A DNA stretch of 64,000 nucleotides from Leifsonia virtsii. GTDB taxonomy: Bacteria > Actinomycetota > Actinomycetes > Actinomycetales > Microbacteriaceae. The stretch spans positions 186,001 to 250,000 of the forward strand of contig NZ_JAROCB010000001.1 in assembly GCF_030433675.1 (NCBI RefSeq), in the 5' to 3' direction. Position 1 is the first letter of the stretch, and the number at the start of each line of letters is the position of its first letter. This document shows, one piece after another, positions 38,843 to 50,235 of the stretch. Below the pieces are notes generated by a model. The model ran no database searches. It was not told where the DNA came from and saw only the letters and a program-made list of their open reading frames with translations. The position numbers were made by a program, and so were the translations under genes.

Positions 38843-41467
38843 GTGGGCGACGACACCCCGCGGCTGAGGCGGCACCACCGGGTGCTGCGCGCGATCGGCG
38901 GAGTGCTCGCCGTGCTGCTGGTGGTCGTCATCGTCGCCGGAGGTGTGGGCGTCTGGACCGTCACACGGTCGTTCCCGCAGACCTCCGGCACCGTGAAGGT
39001 GCCCGGCTTGACGAAGCCCGTCACGGTGTACCGGGACGACGCGGGCATCCCGCAGCTGTCGGCCTCCACCGCGGACGACCTCTTCCGCGCCCAGGGGTAC
39101 GTGCACGCCCAGGACCGGTTCTGGGAGATGGACTTCCGCCGGCACGTCACCGCCGGCCGCCTGTCGGAGATGTTCGGCGCGAGCCAGGTGCCCACGGACA
39201 CCTTCATCCGCACCCTCGGCTGGCGGCGCGTCGCCGAGCAGGAGGTGAAGCTGCTCGATCCGACCTCGCTGCGGTACTACCAGGACTACGCCGACGGCGT
39301 GAACGCCTACCTGAGGCAGCGCTCCGGCGCGGAGCTTTCGCTCGAGTACGCCGTGCTCGGGTTGCAGAACCCCTCGTACCGCCCGGAGCCCTGGACGCCC
39401 GCCGACTCCGTCGCGTGGCTGAAGGCCATGGCCTGGGACCTGCGCTCGAACCTCGAGGACGAGATCGACCGCGCGCTGCTCTCCACCAAGCTGAAGCCCG
39501 AGCAGGTCGCGCAGCTGCATCCCGGCTACCCGTACACGCAGCACCCGACGATCACCGACCAGGGCGGTGGCGACCCGCGCACGGCGACCGCCGACGCCGC
39601 GCCGCAGGGGAAGGCGGCGTCGGCCGGTGCGAACGCGGACGCCGGCGGCGGCGCGGAAGCGCTGGCCGCTGCCGATCCCACGACCTACGCCGACCGCCTG
39701 CAGCAGGTCGCCGCGAGCGTCGACCGCCTGCCGCAACTTATGGGGCCTGCGGGCGACGACATCGGCTCGAACTCGTGGGTGGTCGCCGGAGCGCACACCG
39801 CGAGCGGGAAGCCGCTGCTCGCCAACGACCCGCACCTCGGCGCCGCGCTGCCGTCGGTCTGGTACCAGATGGGGCTGCACTGCACGACGGTGGGACCTGC
39901 GTGCCCGTTCGACGTCTCCGGCTTCAGCTTCTCGGGCTTCCCCGGCATCATCATCGGCCACAACGACCGGATCTCGTGGGGCTTCACCAACCTCGGCCCG
40001 GACGTCGCCGACCTCTTCGTCGAGAAGGTGACGGGCGACTCCTACGAGTACGACGGAGCGCAGGTGCCGCTGCAGAAGCGCACCGAGCGGATCCGTGTCG
40101 CCGGCGGCAAGGACGTCACGATCACGGTCCGGTCCACCGTGCACGGCCCGATCGTCACGGACATCGGTGACGCCTACGCCGTCATCGCGAAGGATCAGGC
40201 CGGGAAGCTGGGAGTGCCCGCCCAGCAGTTCCAGCTGTCGCTCGCGTGGACCGCGCTCACGCCGGGGCGCACGGCGAACGCCATCTTCGCCTTCGACACC
40301 GCCCGGGACTGGGCGAGCTTCCGTGCCGCGGCCGAGGACTTCCAGGTGCCCTCGCAGAACCTCGTCTACGCCGACGTCGACGGTCACATCGGCTATCAGG
40401 CCCCTGGTCTGGTCCCGATCCGTGCCGCAGGCGACGGCACCGTGCCCGTGCCCGGATGGACCAGCCAGTACGCGTGGACGGGGACGATCCCGTTCGATCG
40501 GCTGCCGTCGGTCTTCGATCCGCCCTCCGGCTACATCGTCACGGCCAACAATGCGGCGGTGGGACCGGGCTTCCCCGACCTGATCACCGCGGACTGGGAC
40601 CAGGGCTACCGGGCCAACCAGATCGAGGTGCGGCTCGCCGCCCTTCTCGGCGCGGGCACCAAGGTCACCGCGAAGGACATGTCGTCGATCCAGGCCGACA
40701 CCTACGACGCCAACGCCGCAGCACTCGTGCCGGTGCTGCGCTCGGTCGCTGCGAAGCCCGGCGCCGACGGCGATCTGACGCGGGCCGCGCGCCTGCTCTC
40801 GGGCTGGGATTACCGTGACGACGGCGACAGCGCCCCGGCGGCCTACTTCGCCGTGTTCTGGAAGACGTTGCTGCACGACATGTTCGCGCGCAAGCTGCCC
40901 GCGGCGACGGCTCCGACCGGCGGCGACCGCTGGTTCGCCGTCGTCGGCACGCTGCTGACGCAGCCGAACTCGTCGTGGTGGGCGGATTCCGACCTCGGTG
41001 TCGCCGACCGCGACGAGATGATCGCGCACGCGGCCGCCGCGGCGTGGGCGGAGACCCGCCGGCTGCTCGGCGGAGACCCGGCGTCGTGGCGGTGGGACAG
41101 CCTCCACACGCTCACGCTGAAGAACGCGAGTCTGGGCGAGTCGGGGGTCGCGCCCGTCGAGTGGCTGCTGAACCGCGGCCCGTGGCATGTGGGCGGCGGC
41201 TCCAGCATCGTGGACGCGACGGGATGGGACGCCTCCGAGGACTTCACGGTCGACCGGGTGCCGTCGATGCGCATGGTGGTCGACCTGTCGGACTTCGATC
41301 GCAGCACGTGGATCAACCTGACCGGCGCCTCCGGCCACGCCTTCGACGCGCACTACACCGACCAGACCGACCTCTGGGCCGCGGGGAAGACCAGGGCGTG
41401 GCCGTTCAGCGCCGCCGCGGTCAAGAAGGCCGCGACGCAGACGCTGACGCTCCGGCCGCCGAGCTGA
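38843..41467 (+). CDS. Penicillin acylase family protein (Ntn hydrolase), membrane-anchored
   Basis: This 874-residue precursor is probably a secreted amidase that self-cleaves into alpha and beta chains. A membrane helix (about 16-38) follows the basic N-terminus. The alpha-chain region has QGYVHAQDRFWEMDFRR, the spacer ends near residue 308, and GSNSWVVAG supplies the nucleophile Ser309 at the new N-terminus of the beta chain. Known substrates are beta-lactams, acyl-homoserine lactones and other amides; which one applies here is unknown. The GTG start follows CGGAGAAG. A TACAGT hexamer at 38799 could be its -10 box. Confidence 0.9.
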   Translation: MGDDTPRLRRHHRVLRAIGGVLAVLLVVVIVAGGVGVWTVTRSFPQTSGTVKVPGLTKPVTVYRDDAGIPQLSASTADDLFRAQGYVHAQDRFWEMDFRRHVTAGRLSEMFGASQVPTDTFIRTLGWRRVAEQEVKLLDPTSLRYYQDYADGVNAYLRQRSGAELSLEYAVLGLQNPSYRPEPWTPADSVAWLKAMAWDLRSNLEDEIDRALLSTKLKPEQVAQLHPGYPYTQHPTITDQGGGDPRTATADAAPQGKAASAGANADAGGGAEALAAADPTTYADRLQQVAASVDRLPQLMGPAGDDIGSNSWVVAGAHTASGKPLLANDPHLGAALPSVWYQMGLHCTTVGPACPFDVSGFSFSGFPGIIIGHNDRISWGFTNLGPDVADLFVEKVTGDSYEYDGAQVPLQKRTERIRVAGGKDVTITVRSTVHGPIVTDIGDAYAVIAKDQAGKLGVPAQQFQLSLAWTALTPGRTANAIFAFDTARDWASFRAAAEDFQVPSQNLVYADVDGHIGYQAPGLVPIRAAGDGTVPVPGWTSQYAWTGTIPFDRLPSVFDPPSGYIVTANNAAVGPGFPDLITADWDQGYRANQIEVRLAALLGAGTKVTAKDMSSIQADTYDANAAALVPVLRSVAAKPGADGDLTRAARLLSGWDYRDDGDSAPAAYFAVFWKTLLHDMFARKLPAATAPTGGDRWFAVVGTLLTQPNSSWWADSDLGVADRDEMIAHAAAAAWAETRRLLGGDPASWRWDSLHTLTLKNASLGESGVAPVEWLLNRGPWHVGGGSSIVDATGWDASEDFTVDRVPSMRMVVDLSDFDRSTWINLTGASGHAFDAHYTDQTDLWAAGKTRAWPFSAAAVKKAATQTLTLRPPS

Positions 41468-41486
41468 GCGGCTGAGCGCGCCGGTC

Positions 41487-42113
41487 TCAGTCCGCCGCGG
41501 TGAGCGCCGCCCAGGCCATCCGCTCCAGCACGGGCCGCACTGCGGCCGCCGCGACAGGGGCTCCGCCGACCCGCGCCGTGTGCGGCGTCGAGTTCAGCAG
41601 TCCGAACGTGCCCTGCACCCGCACGCGCAGCTCGTCGTCGGCGAGCGCGGGCTGGAGCCCGGCGAGGACTCGCATCCACACCTCGATGTAGCGTCGCTGC
41701 AGCCGGCGCACCTGGCGGCGTGCGGCCTCCGTCAACGCGTCGAGGTCGCGGTCCTGCACGCGGATGGTGTCGGGCTCGCCGAGGGCGAAGTCGATGTGGA
41801 AGCCGATCAGCGAGCGGAGGCCGGACCCTGCGTCGGCGGCGGCCGCCTCGACGGCCTCGCCGCCGGCGAGCAGGCGCTCGCTCACCCCGACCAGCAGCGC
41901 CTCGAGCACGGCCTGCTTGGAGGGGAAGTGCCGGTACACCGCGGGGCCGCTCACCCCGACGGCCGCGCCGAGCTCCTCCAGCGAGACACCGTTGAAGCCG
42001 CGCTCGGCGAAGAGGCCGGCGGCGGCCTCCAGGAGCGCGGCGCGGCGGTCGGCCTTCGCCTGGCTGCGCTGCGTCGGGCGCTCCAGGGGTGCGGTGGGGC
42101 CGGGCTGGGTCAT
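41487..42113 (-). CDS. TetR family regulator of the leucine-catabolism operon
   Basis: This 208-residue repressor-type protein has an N-terminal helix-turn-helix (about 20-70), with LFAERGFNGVSLEELGAAVGV and the recognition segment SGPAVYRHFPSK. The C-terminal ligand domain is SACE_7040-like. It is divergent from accD1, with two matching dyads in the 118-base gap. In M. tuberculosis the matching locus has TetR gene Rv2506. An acyl-CoA intermediate is the likely inducer, which is inference. Confidence 0.88.
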   Translation of the reverse strand: MTQPGPTAPLERPTQRSQAKADRRAALLEAAAGLFAERGFNGVSLEELGAAVGVSGPAVYRHFPSKQAVLEALLVGVSERLLAGGEAVEAAAADAGSGLRSLIGFHIDFALGEPDTIRVQDRDLDALTEAARRQVRRLQRRYIEVWMRVLAGLQPALADDELRVRVQGTFGLLNSTPHTARVGGAPVAAAAVRPVLERMAWAALTAAD

Positions 42114-42159
42114 CGTCCTCGGTGGGGTCGGGCCGGTCGTCGGCGGTGCTGGACTTTTC

Positions 42160-42177
42160 GGTTAATGAACACTAACC
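42160..42177. promoter_or_regulatory. TetR operator 1
   Basis: GGTTAATGAACACTAACC has arms GGTTAATG and CACTAACC with one mismatch around AA. Its centre is 26 bases from that of operator 2, and both lie between the divergent TetR gene and accD1. Confidence 0.65.
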
Positions 42178-42185
42178 TAAAACCG

Positions 42186-42203
42186 AGTTAGTGACCACTA
42201 ACC
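42186..42203. promoter_or_regulatory. TetR operator 2
   Basis: GTTAGTG-AC-CACTAAC (42187-42202) is a perfect dyad with seven-base arms. It shares the CACTAACC half-site with operator 1. Confidence 0.7.
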
Positions 42204-42231
42204 GAATGTCGACGACGACACACGGAGCAGC

Positions 42232-43835
42232 ATGCCGACCCTGACCAGCGAGGCGTCCGCCACGGACGCCCGGTTCGAGCAGAACGACGCCGCCCAGCGG
42301 GAGCTCGTCGCCGACCTGCGCCGACGGCTCGCCACCGCCGCCGAGGGCGGCCCGGAACGCGCCCGCGAGCGGCACGTCGCCCGCGGCAAGCTCCTCCCGC
42401 GCGACCGCATCGACGCCCTGCTCGACGAAGGGAGCCCGTTCCTCGAGCTCGCGCCGCTCGCAGCGACCGGGATGTACGGCGACGAGAGCCCCGCGGCGGG
42501 CGTGATCGCCGGCATCGGCCTGGTCGCCGGGCGGCACGTCATGATCGTCTGCAACGACGCCACCGTCAAAGGCGGCACCTACTACCCGATGACGGTGAAG
42601 AAGCACCTGCGCGCCCAGGAGGTCGCGCTGGAGAACCGCCTGCCCTGCATCTACCTGGTCGACTCCGGCGGCGCCTTCCTGCCCATGCAGGACGAGGTGT
42701 TCCCCGACCGCGACCACTTCGGCCGCATCTTCTACAACCAGGCCCGGCTCTCGGCGGCGAAGATCCCGCAGATCGCGGCCGTGCTCGGCTCGTGCACCGC
42801 AGGTGGAGCCTACGTACCGGCGATGAGCGACGAGACGGTCATCGTGCGCAACCAGGGCACGATCTTCCTCGGCGGCCCTCCGCTGGTGAAGGCGGCGATC
42901 GGCGAGGTCGTGACCGCCGAGGAGCTCGGCGGCGGCGACCTGCACGCCCGCACCTCCGGCGTGGTGGACCACTTGGCCGAGGACGACGAGCACGCGCTCG
43001 CCATCGTCCGCGACATCGTCGCAACCCTCCCGCCGCCGGCGTCGCCCGCGTGGCCGGTCCTCGACGCGATCGCCCCGGCGGCCGACCCGCAGGAGCTGTA
43101 CGGCGTGGTCCCGGTCGACGTGCAGGCGCCGTACGACGTGCACGAGGTGATCGCGCGGATCGTCGACGGCAGCGGCTTCGAGGAGTTCAAGCCCGAGTAC
43201 GGCACGACGCTCGTCACCGGGTTCGCGCGCATCCACGGGCACCCGGTCGGCATCGTCGCCAACAACGGCGTGCTGTTCAGCGAGTCGGCGCTGAAGGGCG
43301 CCCACTTCATCGAACTGTGCGACCAGCGCGGGATCCCGCTGCTCTTCCTGCAGAACATCTCCGGCTTCATGGTCGGCCGCGACTACGAGGCGGGCGGCAT
43401 CGCCAAGAACGGCGCCAAGATGGTCACCGCGGTCGCGACCGCGCGCGTCCCGAAGCTCACCGTGGTCATCGGCGGGTCGTTCGGCGCGGGCAACTACTCG
43501 ATGTGCGGCCGCGCCTACTCGCCGCGCTTCCTGTGGATGTGGCCGGCGGCCCGCATCTCGGTGATGGGCGGCCAGCAGGCGTCGAGCGTGCTCGCCACGG
43601 TCAAGCGCGACCAGCTCGAAGCCCGGGGCGAGGACTGGCCGGCGGAGGAGGAGGCGGCCTTCCGCGCGCCCATCGCCGCCCAGTACGAGGAGCAGGGCAA
43701 CCCGTACTACTCGACCGCCCGGCTGTGGGACGACGGAGTGATCGACCCGGCCGACACCCGCACCGTGCTCGGGCTCGCGCTCGACGTGATCTCGCGCTCC
43801 CCGCTCCCCGACACCGCCTTCGGGCTCTTCCGGAT

Positions 43836-43839
<4 letters not shown>
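42232..43839 (+). CDS. accD1: Methylcrotonoyl-CoA carboxylase, carboxyltransferase (beta) subunit
   Basis: This subunit transfers the carboxyl group from biotin to 3-methylcrotonyl-CoA, giving 3-methylglutaconyl-CoA in leucine degradation. The protein has 535 residues. [16 protein letters not shown] and [15 protein letters not shown] are the acyl-CoA and biotin-binding carboxyltransferase loops, and [20 protein letters not shown] is characteristic of the methylcrotonyl type. GGAGCAGC precedes the ATG. The alpha subunit overlaps its stop by four bases. First gene of the TetR-controlled operon. Confidence 0.93.
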
Positions 43840-45962
<2,123 letters not shown>

Positions 45963-45999
45963 GCCCCACGAGAGCCGAGCAACGAGAGACAGGAAACGC

Positions 46000-47205
46000 A
46001 TGACCATGCAGATGGATCGCCCGGCCGACACCGATGTCGCCGGCTTCGAGCTCACCGAGGAGCAGCGCCGCCTCCGCGACCAGGTGCGCGACTTCGCCGA
46101 CACCGTCGTCGCGCCCGCCGCCTACGAGTACGACACCAAGCGCAGCCTCCCGTACGACATCATCGCCGAGATGGGGCGGATGGGACTGTTCGGGCTGCCG
46201 TTCCCGGTCGAGTACGGCGGCCAGGGCAAGGACTACCTGTCCCTGTGCCTCGCGGTGGAGCAGCTGGGCCGTGTCGACCAGTCGATCGGCGTCACCCTGG
46301 AGGCGGGCGTCGGCCTCGGCGCCATGCCGATCTACCGCAGCGGGACCGAGGAGCAGAAGCAGGAGTGGCTCCCGATGCTCGCCCGCGGCGAGGCGCTCGC
46401 CGGGTTCGGGCTGACCGAGGCGGAGGCCGGATCCGACGCGTCCGGCACCAAGACCACGGCCGAGCTGCGCGACGGGGAGTGGGTGATCAACGGCACCAAG
46501 CAGTTCATCACCAACTCCGGGTCGGACATCACCCGGCTCGTCACCATCACCGCCGTGACCGGCGAATCCCGCCGCGACGACGGCACGGTGAAGAAGGAGC
46601 TGTCCGCGATCCTCGTGCCGACCGGCACACCGGGCTTCGTCGCCGAGCCGGTGTACGACAAGGTCGGCTGGCACACCTCCGACACGCACCCGCTCACCCT
46701 GACCGACGTCCACGTTCCCGAGGCGAACCTGCTGGGGGAGCGCGGCCGCGGCTACTCCAACTTCCTCGCGACCCTCGACGAGGGCCGGGTGGCGTTCGCC
46801 GCACTCTGCACGGGGGCCGCGCAGGGCTGCCTGGAGGAGGCGCTCCGCTACGCGAAGAGCCGCAACGTGTTCGGCCGGCCGATCGGCTCCAACCAGCACA
46901 TCGCCTTCAAGCTCGCCCGGATGCAGGCCCGCGTGCACGCTGCGCGCCTCGCCTACTACGACGCCTGCTTCAAGCTGATGGCAGGGATGCCGTTCAAGCT
47001 GGAGGCCTCGATCGCGAAGCTCGTCGGCAGCGAGGCGGCGATGGACAACGCCCGCGACGCGACCCAGATCTTCGGCGGCTACGGCTTCCTCAACGAGAAC
47101 CCGGTCGCCCGGCACTACCGCGACTCGAAGATCCTGGAGATCGGCGAGGGCACCAGCGAGGTGCAGCTCATGATCATCTCCCGCGCCCTGGGCTTCGACG
47201 CCTAA
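46000..47205 (+). CDS. fadE19: Acyl-CoA dehydrogenase, probable isovaleryl-CoA dehydrogenase
   Basis: This FAD enzyme probably oxidises isovaleryl-CoA to 3-methylcrotonyl-CoA. The protein has 401 residues. GFGLTEAEAGSDASGTKT is acyl-CoA dehydrogenase signature 1 and DATQIFGGYGFLNENPVARHYRD is signature 2 (quoted in part). CAGGAAA precedes ATG 46000. It lies between the carboxylase and the CoA-transferase genes; a 17-base inverted repeat follows. Assignment to the leucine pathway rests on the neighbours and the match to the Rv2500c locus. Confidence 0.92.
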   Translation: MTMQMDRPADTDVAGFELTEEQRRLRDQVRDFADTVVAPAAYEYDTKRSLPYDIIAEMGRMGLFGLPFPVEYGGQGKDYLSLCLAVEQLGRVDQSIGVTLEAGVGLGAMPIYRSGTEEQKQEWLPMLARGEALAGFGLTEAEAGSDASGTKTTAELRDGEWVINGTKQFITNSGSDITRLVTITAVTGESRRDDGTVKKELSAILVPTGTPGFVAEPVYDKVGWHTSDTHPLTLTDVHVPEANLLGERGRGYSNFLATLDEGRVAFAALCTGAAQGCLEEALRYAKSRNVFGRPIGSNQHIAFKLARMQARVHAARLAYYDACFKLMAGMPFKLEASIAKLVGSEAAMDNARDATQIFGGYGFLNENPVARHYRDSKILEIGEGTSEVQLMIISRALGFDA

Positions 47206-47224
47206 CCTGATCCACAAGCCCTCT

Positions 47225-47277
47225 GCTCCTGAGTTCTTCGAGTTCCCGGCGGCGTGTCGGTCGAAGAACTCAGGAGC
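47225..47277. repeat. Perfect 17-bp inverted repeat inside the operon
   Basis: GCTCCTGAGTTCTTCGA and TCGAAGAACTCAGGAGC are exact reverse complements around a 19-base loop, placed between fadE19 and scoA, which run the same way. It may be a partial terminator or an RNA-stabilising stem. Confidence 0.75.
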
Positions 47278-47310
47278 GGATGGCGCGGGGACCCTCGAGG
47301 AGGAGGACGG

Positions 47311-48072
47311 ATGATCGACAAGACGGTGGCGACGGCGGCGGAGGCGGTCGCCGACATCCCCGACGGCAGCACACTCGCGGTCGGCGGGTTCGGGCTGTGC
47401 GGCATCCCGAGCGCGCTCATCCGGGCGCTGCTGGACGCCGGCACGACCGACCTCGAGGTGGTGAGCAACAACTGCGGCGTCGACGACTGGGGGCTCGGCC
47501 TGCTGCTGGCCGAGCACCGCATCCGCAAGATGGTCAGCTCGTACGTCGGCGAGAACAAGGAGTTCGCCCGCCAGTTCCTCTCCGGCGAGCTGGAGGTCGA
47601 GCTCACGCCGCAGGGCACCCTCGCCGAGAAGCTGCGCGCGGGCGGCGCGGGCATCCCCGCCTTCTTCACCCCGGCGGGCGTCGGCACGCAGATCGCGACC
47701 GGCGGCCTCCCACGGCGCTACGCTCCGGACGGTTCGGTCGCCGTGGCGAGCGAGCCGAAGGAGGTGCGCACCTTCGACGGCGCCGAGTACGTGCTGGAGG
47801 AGTCGCTGCGCCCGGAGTTCGCGCTCGTGCACGCCGCGAAGGGCGACCGCCACGGCAACCTGGTGTTCCACGCGGCGGCGATGAACTTCAACCCGCTCGC
47901 CGCGATGGCCGGCCGGATCACCATCGCGGAGGTGGAGGAGCTGGTCGAGCCGGGCGAGCTCGACCCCGGCCAGGTGCACTGTCCCGGCATCTTCGTGCAG
48001 CGGGTGGTGGCCGCGCCGGGCGTCGAGAAGCGGATCGAGCGGCGCACGGTCGCGGAAGGGAGCGCGCGATGA
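47311..48072 (+). CDS. scoA: 3-oxoacid CoA-transferase subunit A
   Basis: This subunit works with ScoB to move CoA from succinyl-CoA to acetoacetate, making the acetoacetate from leucine usable. The protein has 253 residues. [13 protein letters not shown] at the N-terminus is the CoA-transferase subunit A signature. GAGGAGGAGG stands just before the ATG. scoB overlaps its stop by four bases. Confidence 0.94.
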   Translation: MIDKTVATAAEAVADIPDGSTLAVGGFGLCGIPSALIRALLDAGTTDLEVVSNNCGVDDWGLGLLLAEHRIRKMVSSYVGENKEFARQFLSGELEVELTPQGTLAEKLRAGGAGIPAFFTPAGVGTQIATGGLPRRYAPDGSVAVASEPKEVRTFDGAEYVLEESLRPEFALVHAAKGDRHGNLVFHAAAMNFNPLAAMAGRITIAEVEELVEPGELDPGQVHCPGIFVQRVVAAPGVEKRIERRTVAEGSAR

Positions 48073-48716
48073 GCCTCACGCGCACGGAGCTCGCCGCCCG
48101 GGTGGCGCGCGAGCTGGAGAACGGCCAGTACGTGAACCTCGGGATCGGGATGCCGACCCTCATCCCGAACTACATCCCGGAGGGCGTCGAGGTCATCCTG
48201 CACTCCGAGAACGGCGTGCTCGGCGTCGGCCCGTACCCGACGGAGGCGGCGGTCGACCCCGACCTCATCAACGCGGGCAAGGAGACGGTGACGGTGAACC
48301 GCGGCGCCGCCTTCTTCGACTCCTCGCTGTCGTTCGGGATGGTGCGCGGCGGCCATGTCGACCTCGCCGTCCTCGGCGCGATGGAGGTCTCCGAGACCGG
48401 CGACCTGGCCAACTGGATGATCCCCGGCAAGATGGTCAAGGGCATGGGCGGCGCGATGGACCTCGTCTTCGGCGCGAAGCGGCTGATCGTGATGATGGAG
48501 CACGTGGACAAGGAGGGCCGCCCGAAGATCCTGCGCGAGTGCACCCTCCCGCTGACGGGCACGGGATGCGTCGACCGCATCATCACCGACCTCGCCGTCA
48601 TCGACGTGACGGAGGACGGGCTGGTGCTGCGCGAGGTCGCGCCCGGTGTCACCGTGGACGAGGTGGTCGCGGCCACGGGCGCGCCGCTGCGCGTCGAAGT
48701 GGAGGAGGCGGCATGA
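48069..48716 (+). CDS. scoB: 3-oxoacid CoA-transferase subunit B
   Basis: This is the catalytic subunit of the acetoacetate:succinyl-CoA transferase, 215 residues. [10 protein letters not shown] contains the nucleophilic glutamate (Glu47) that forms the enzyme-CoA thioester, and [15 protein letters not shown] is conserved. ATGA overlaps join it to scoA upstream and to the MaoC gene downstream. Confidence 0.94.
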   Translation: MSLTRTELAARVARELENGQYVNLGIGMPTLIPNYIPEGVEVILHSENGVLGVGPYPTEAAVDPDLINAGKETVTVNRGAAFFDSSLSFGMVRGGHVDLAVLGAMEVSETGDLANWMIPGKMVKGMGGAMDLVFGAKRLIVMMEHVDKEGRPKILRECTLPLTGTGCVDRIITDLAVIDVTEDGLVLREVAPGVTVDEVVAATGAPLRVEVEEAA

Positions 48717-49270
48717 GGGAGATCGAGCAGCGGGGCCTCTACTACGAGGAGTTCGAGCCGGAGACGCGCTACCTGCACCGGCCCGGGCGGACGGTGACGG
48801 AGGCCGACAACGTCCTCTTCACCACGCTCACGATGAACACGCAGGCCCTGCACCTGGATGCGGCGTGGTCGGCCCGGCAGCCGTTCGGCGAGCGGCTGGT
48901 GAACTCCATGTTCACGCTCGCGACGATCGTCGGCGCCTCGGTCGCCCAGCTCACGCAGGGGACCATCGTCGCCAACCTCGGCTTCAGCGAGGTGTCGTTC
49001 CCGCATCCACTGCACCACGGCGACACCCTCTACTCGGAGACGGTCGTGGCGGGAAAGCGACTGTCCGCGTCCCGCCCCGGGCAGGGCATCGTGACGCTGG
49101 AGCACACCGGCCGCAACCAGGACGGCGTCGTCGTCGCGACGGCGACCCGCCAGGTCATGGTGTGGTGCCGGGATGCCGTGCCGACCGGCTCGGTGGCGGG
49201 CGACGATCCCGAGGCGCTGGATCCCCAGGCGCTGGACCCGGCGGCGGACGAGCCGGACGGGATGCTGTGA
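48713..49270 (+). CDS. MaoC-family acyl-CoA hydratase/dehydratase
   Basis: This 185-residue hot-dog-fold protein probably hydrates an enoyl-CoA. The segments [20 protein letters not shown] and [22 protein letters not shown] are typical of MaoC dehydratases. In this operon it is the candidate 3-methylglutaconyl-CoA hydratase, in place of the crotonase-type enzyme, as in the Rv2499c locus. The ATG overlaps scoB by four bases with GGAGGAGG upstream. Confidence 0.87.
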   Translation: MREIEQRGLYYEEFEPETRYLHRPGRTVTEADNVLFTTLTMNTQALHLDAAWSARQPFGERLVNSMFTLATIVGASVAQLTQGTIVANLGFSEVSFPHPLHHGDTLYSETVVAGKRLSASRPGQGIVTLEHTGRNQDGVVVATATRQVMVWCRDAVPTGSVAGDDPEALDPQALDPAADEPDGML

Positions 49271-50091
49271 CCTCGGGCGACGGACGCCGTCCGTTCCCGT
49301 GGGGCCCGGCGCTGCTGTTCTGCCCCGCCGACCGGCCGGAGCGCTACGCGAAAGCGCTCGACCGCGCCGATGCGGTCATCCTCGATCTGGAGGACGCCGT
49401 CGACCCGCAGGCCCGCCCGGCCGCGCGCGAGGCGCTCGTGGCGGCCGACCTCGACCCCGCGCGCGTGATCGTGCGCGTCAACCCGGCCGGCTCCGACGAT
49501 CACGACGCGGACCTCTCGGCGCTCGCCGCGACCCCCTTTCGTGCGGTCATGCTGCCGAAGGCCGAGCGGGCGACGGATCTGGCCGCGCTCGCCGGGTACG
49601 ACGTGATCGCCCTGTGCGAGACCGCGGCCGGCGTGCTCGCCGTGCCGGAGCTCGCTCGGGCGCCCGAGGTGATCGCTCTGATGTGGGGCGCGGAGGACCT
49701 GGTGGCGTCGCTCGGCGGGACCTCGAGCCGGTTCCCGGACGGCCGCTACCGCGAGGTCGCCCGGCACGCCCGGTCGTCGGTGCTGCTCGCCGCGGGCGCC
49801 GCCGGGGTGGATGCGGTCGACACGGTGCATCTGGACATCGCCGACCTCGACGGACTGGCCGCGGAGGCCGAGGACGCCGTGGCGGTCGGCTTCGCGGCGA
49901 CGGCGTGCATCCATCCCGGTCAGGTGGAGACGATCCGGGCCGCCTACCGGCCCGATCCTGCCGAGGTCGAGGCGGCCCGGGAGCTGCTGGAGGCGGCGGA
50001 ACGGGCGGGCGGCGGCGTCTTCCGTCACGCCGGCAGGATGGTCGACGGACCGGTGCTCGCGCACGCCCGAGCGGTGCTCCGCCGGTCGTGA
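49267..50091 (+). CDS. citE: CitE-like CoA ester lyase (HpcH/HpaI family), candidate HMG-CoA lyase
   Basis: This 274-residue TIM-barrel enzyme cleaves or forms beta-hydroxyacyl-CoA C-C bonds. ALLFCPADRPERYAKAL, DLEDAV (40-45), VRVNPAG, LCETAAGV and MWGAEDLVASLG are the conserved substrate and magnesium segments. M. tuberculosis Rv2498c, at the matching position, has been reported as an (R)-HMG-CoA lyase. Here it would split HMG-CoA to acetoacetate and acetyl-CoA. The GTG start overlaps the MaoC stop (GTGA). No citrate lyase alpha or gamma genes are present. Confidence 0.9.
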   Translation: MTSGDGRRPFPWGPALLFCPADRPERYAKALDRADAVILDLEDAVDPQARPAAREALVAADLDPARVIVRVNPAGSDDHDADLSALAATPFRAVMLPKAERATDLAALAGYDVIALCETAAGVLAVPELARAPEVIALMWGAEDLVASLGGTSSRFPDGRYREVARHARSSVLLAAGAAGVDAVDTVHLDIADLDGLAAEAEDAVAVGFAATACIHPGQVETIRAAYRPDPAEVEAARELLEAAERAGGGVFRHAGRMVDGPVLAHARAVLRRS

Positions 50092-50171
50092 TGAAACTGT
50101 GACCTAGCTTTCCACAGCGGTTCACCCGTTTCGTCCTTCGGACGTCGGCGGCATGTCGTAACCTGCAAGTG

Positions 50172-50188
50172 TTCGATCGGAGATCGAA
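50172..50188. promoter_or_regulatory. Dyad TTCGATC-GGA-GATCGAA upstream of the aldo/keto reductase
   Basis: Perfect seven-base arms around GGA, 64 bases before the start codon range. It lies five bases before a second palindrome with related TTCGA/TCGAA content. The binding protein is unknown. Confidence 0.5.
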
Positions 50189-50192
50189 GGTT

Positions 50193-50208
50193 CTCGAATC
50201 GATTCGAG
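50193..50208. promoter_or_regulatory. Perfect 16-bp palindrome CTCGAATCGATTCGAG
   Basis: An uninterrupted palindrome 28 bases before the aldo/keto reductase start, next to the dyad at 50172-50188. Together they look like an operator pair or an RNA hairpin in the leader. Confidence 0.5.
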
Positions 50209-50235
50209 GGCCGGGATTCCGGGGGAGGGGGAGAG

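Noticed and set aside
36953-41353. A 1466-codon open frame on the minus strand
   Set aside because: It lies antisense to dapC, gltA and the acylase gene, whose products are clear. Low-stop antisense frames are expected at this GC content, and its translation is repetitive in Arg, Gly, Ala and Val.
42792-43835. A long upstream extension of accA1
   Set aside because: It overlaps accD1 in another frame, and the biotin carboxylase domain starts right after the GTG at 43836.
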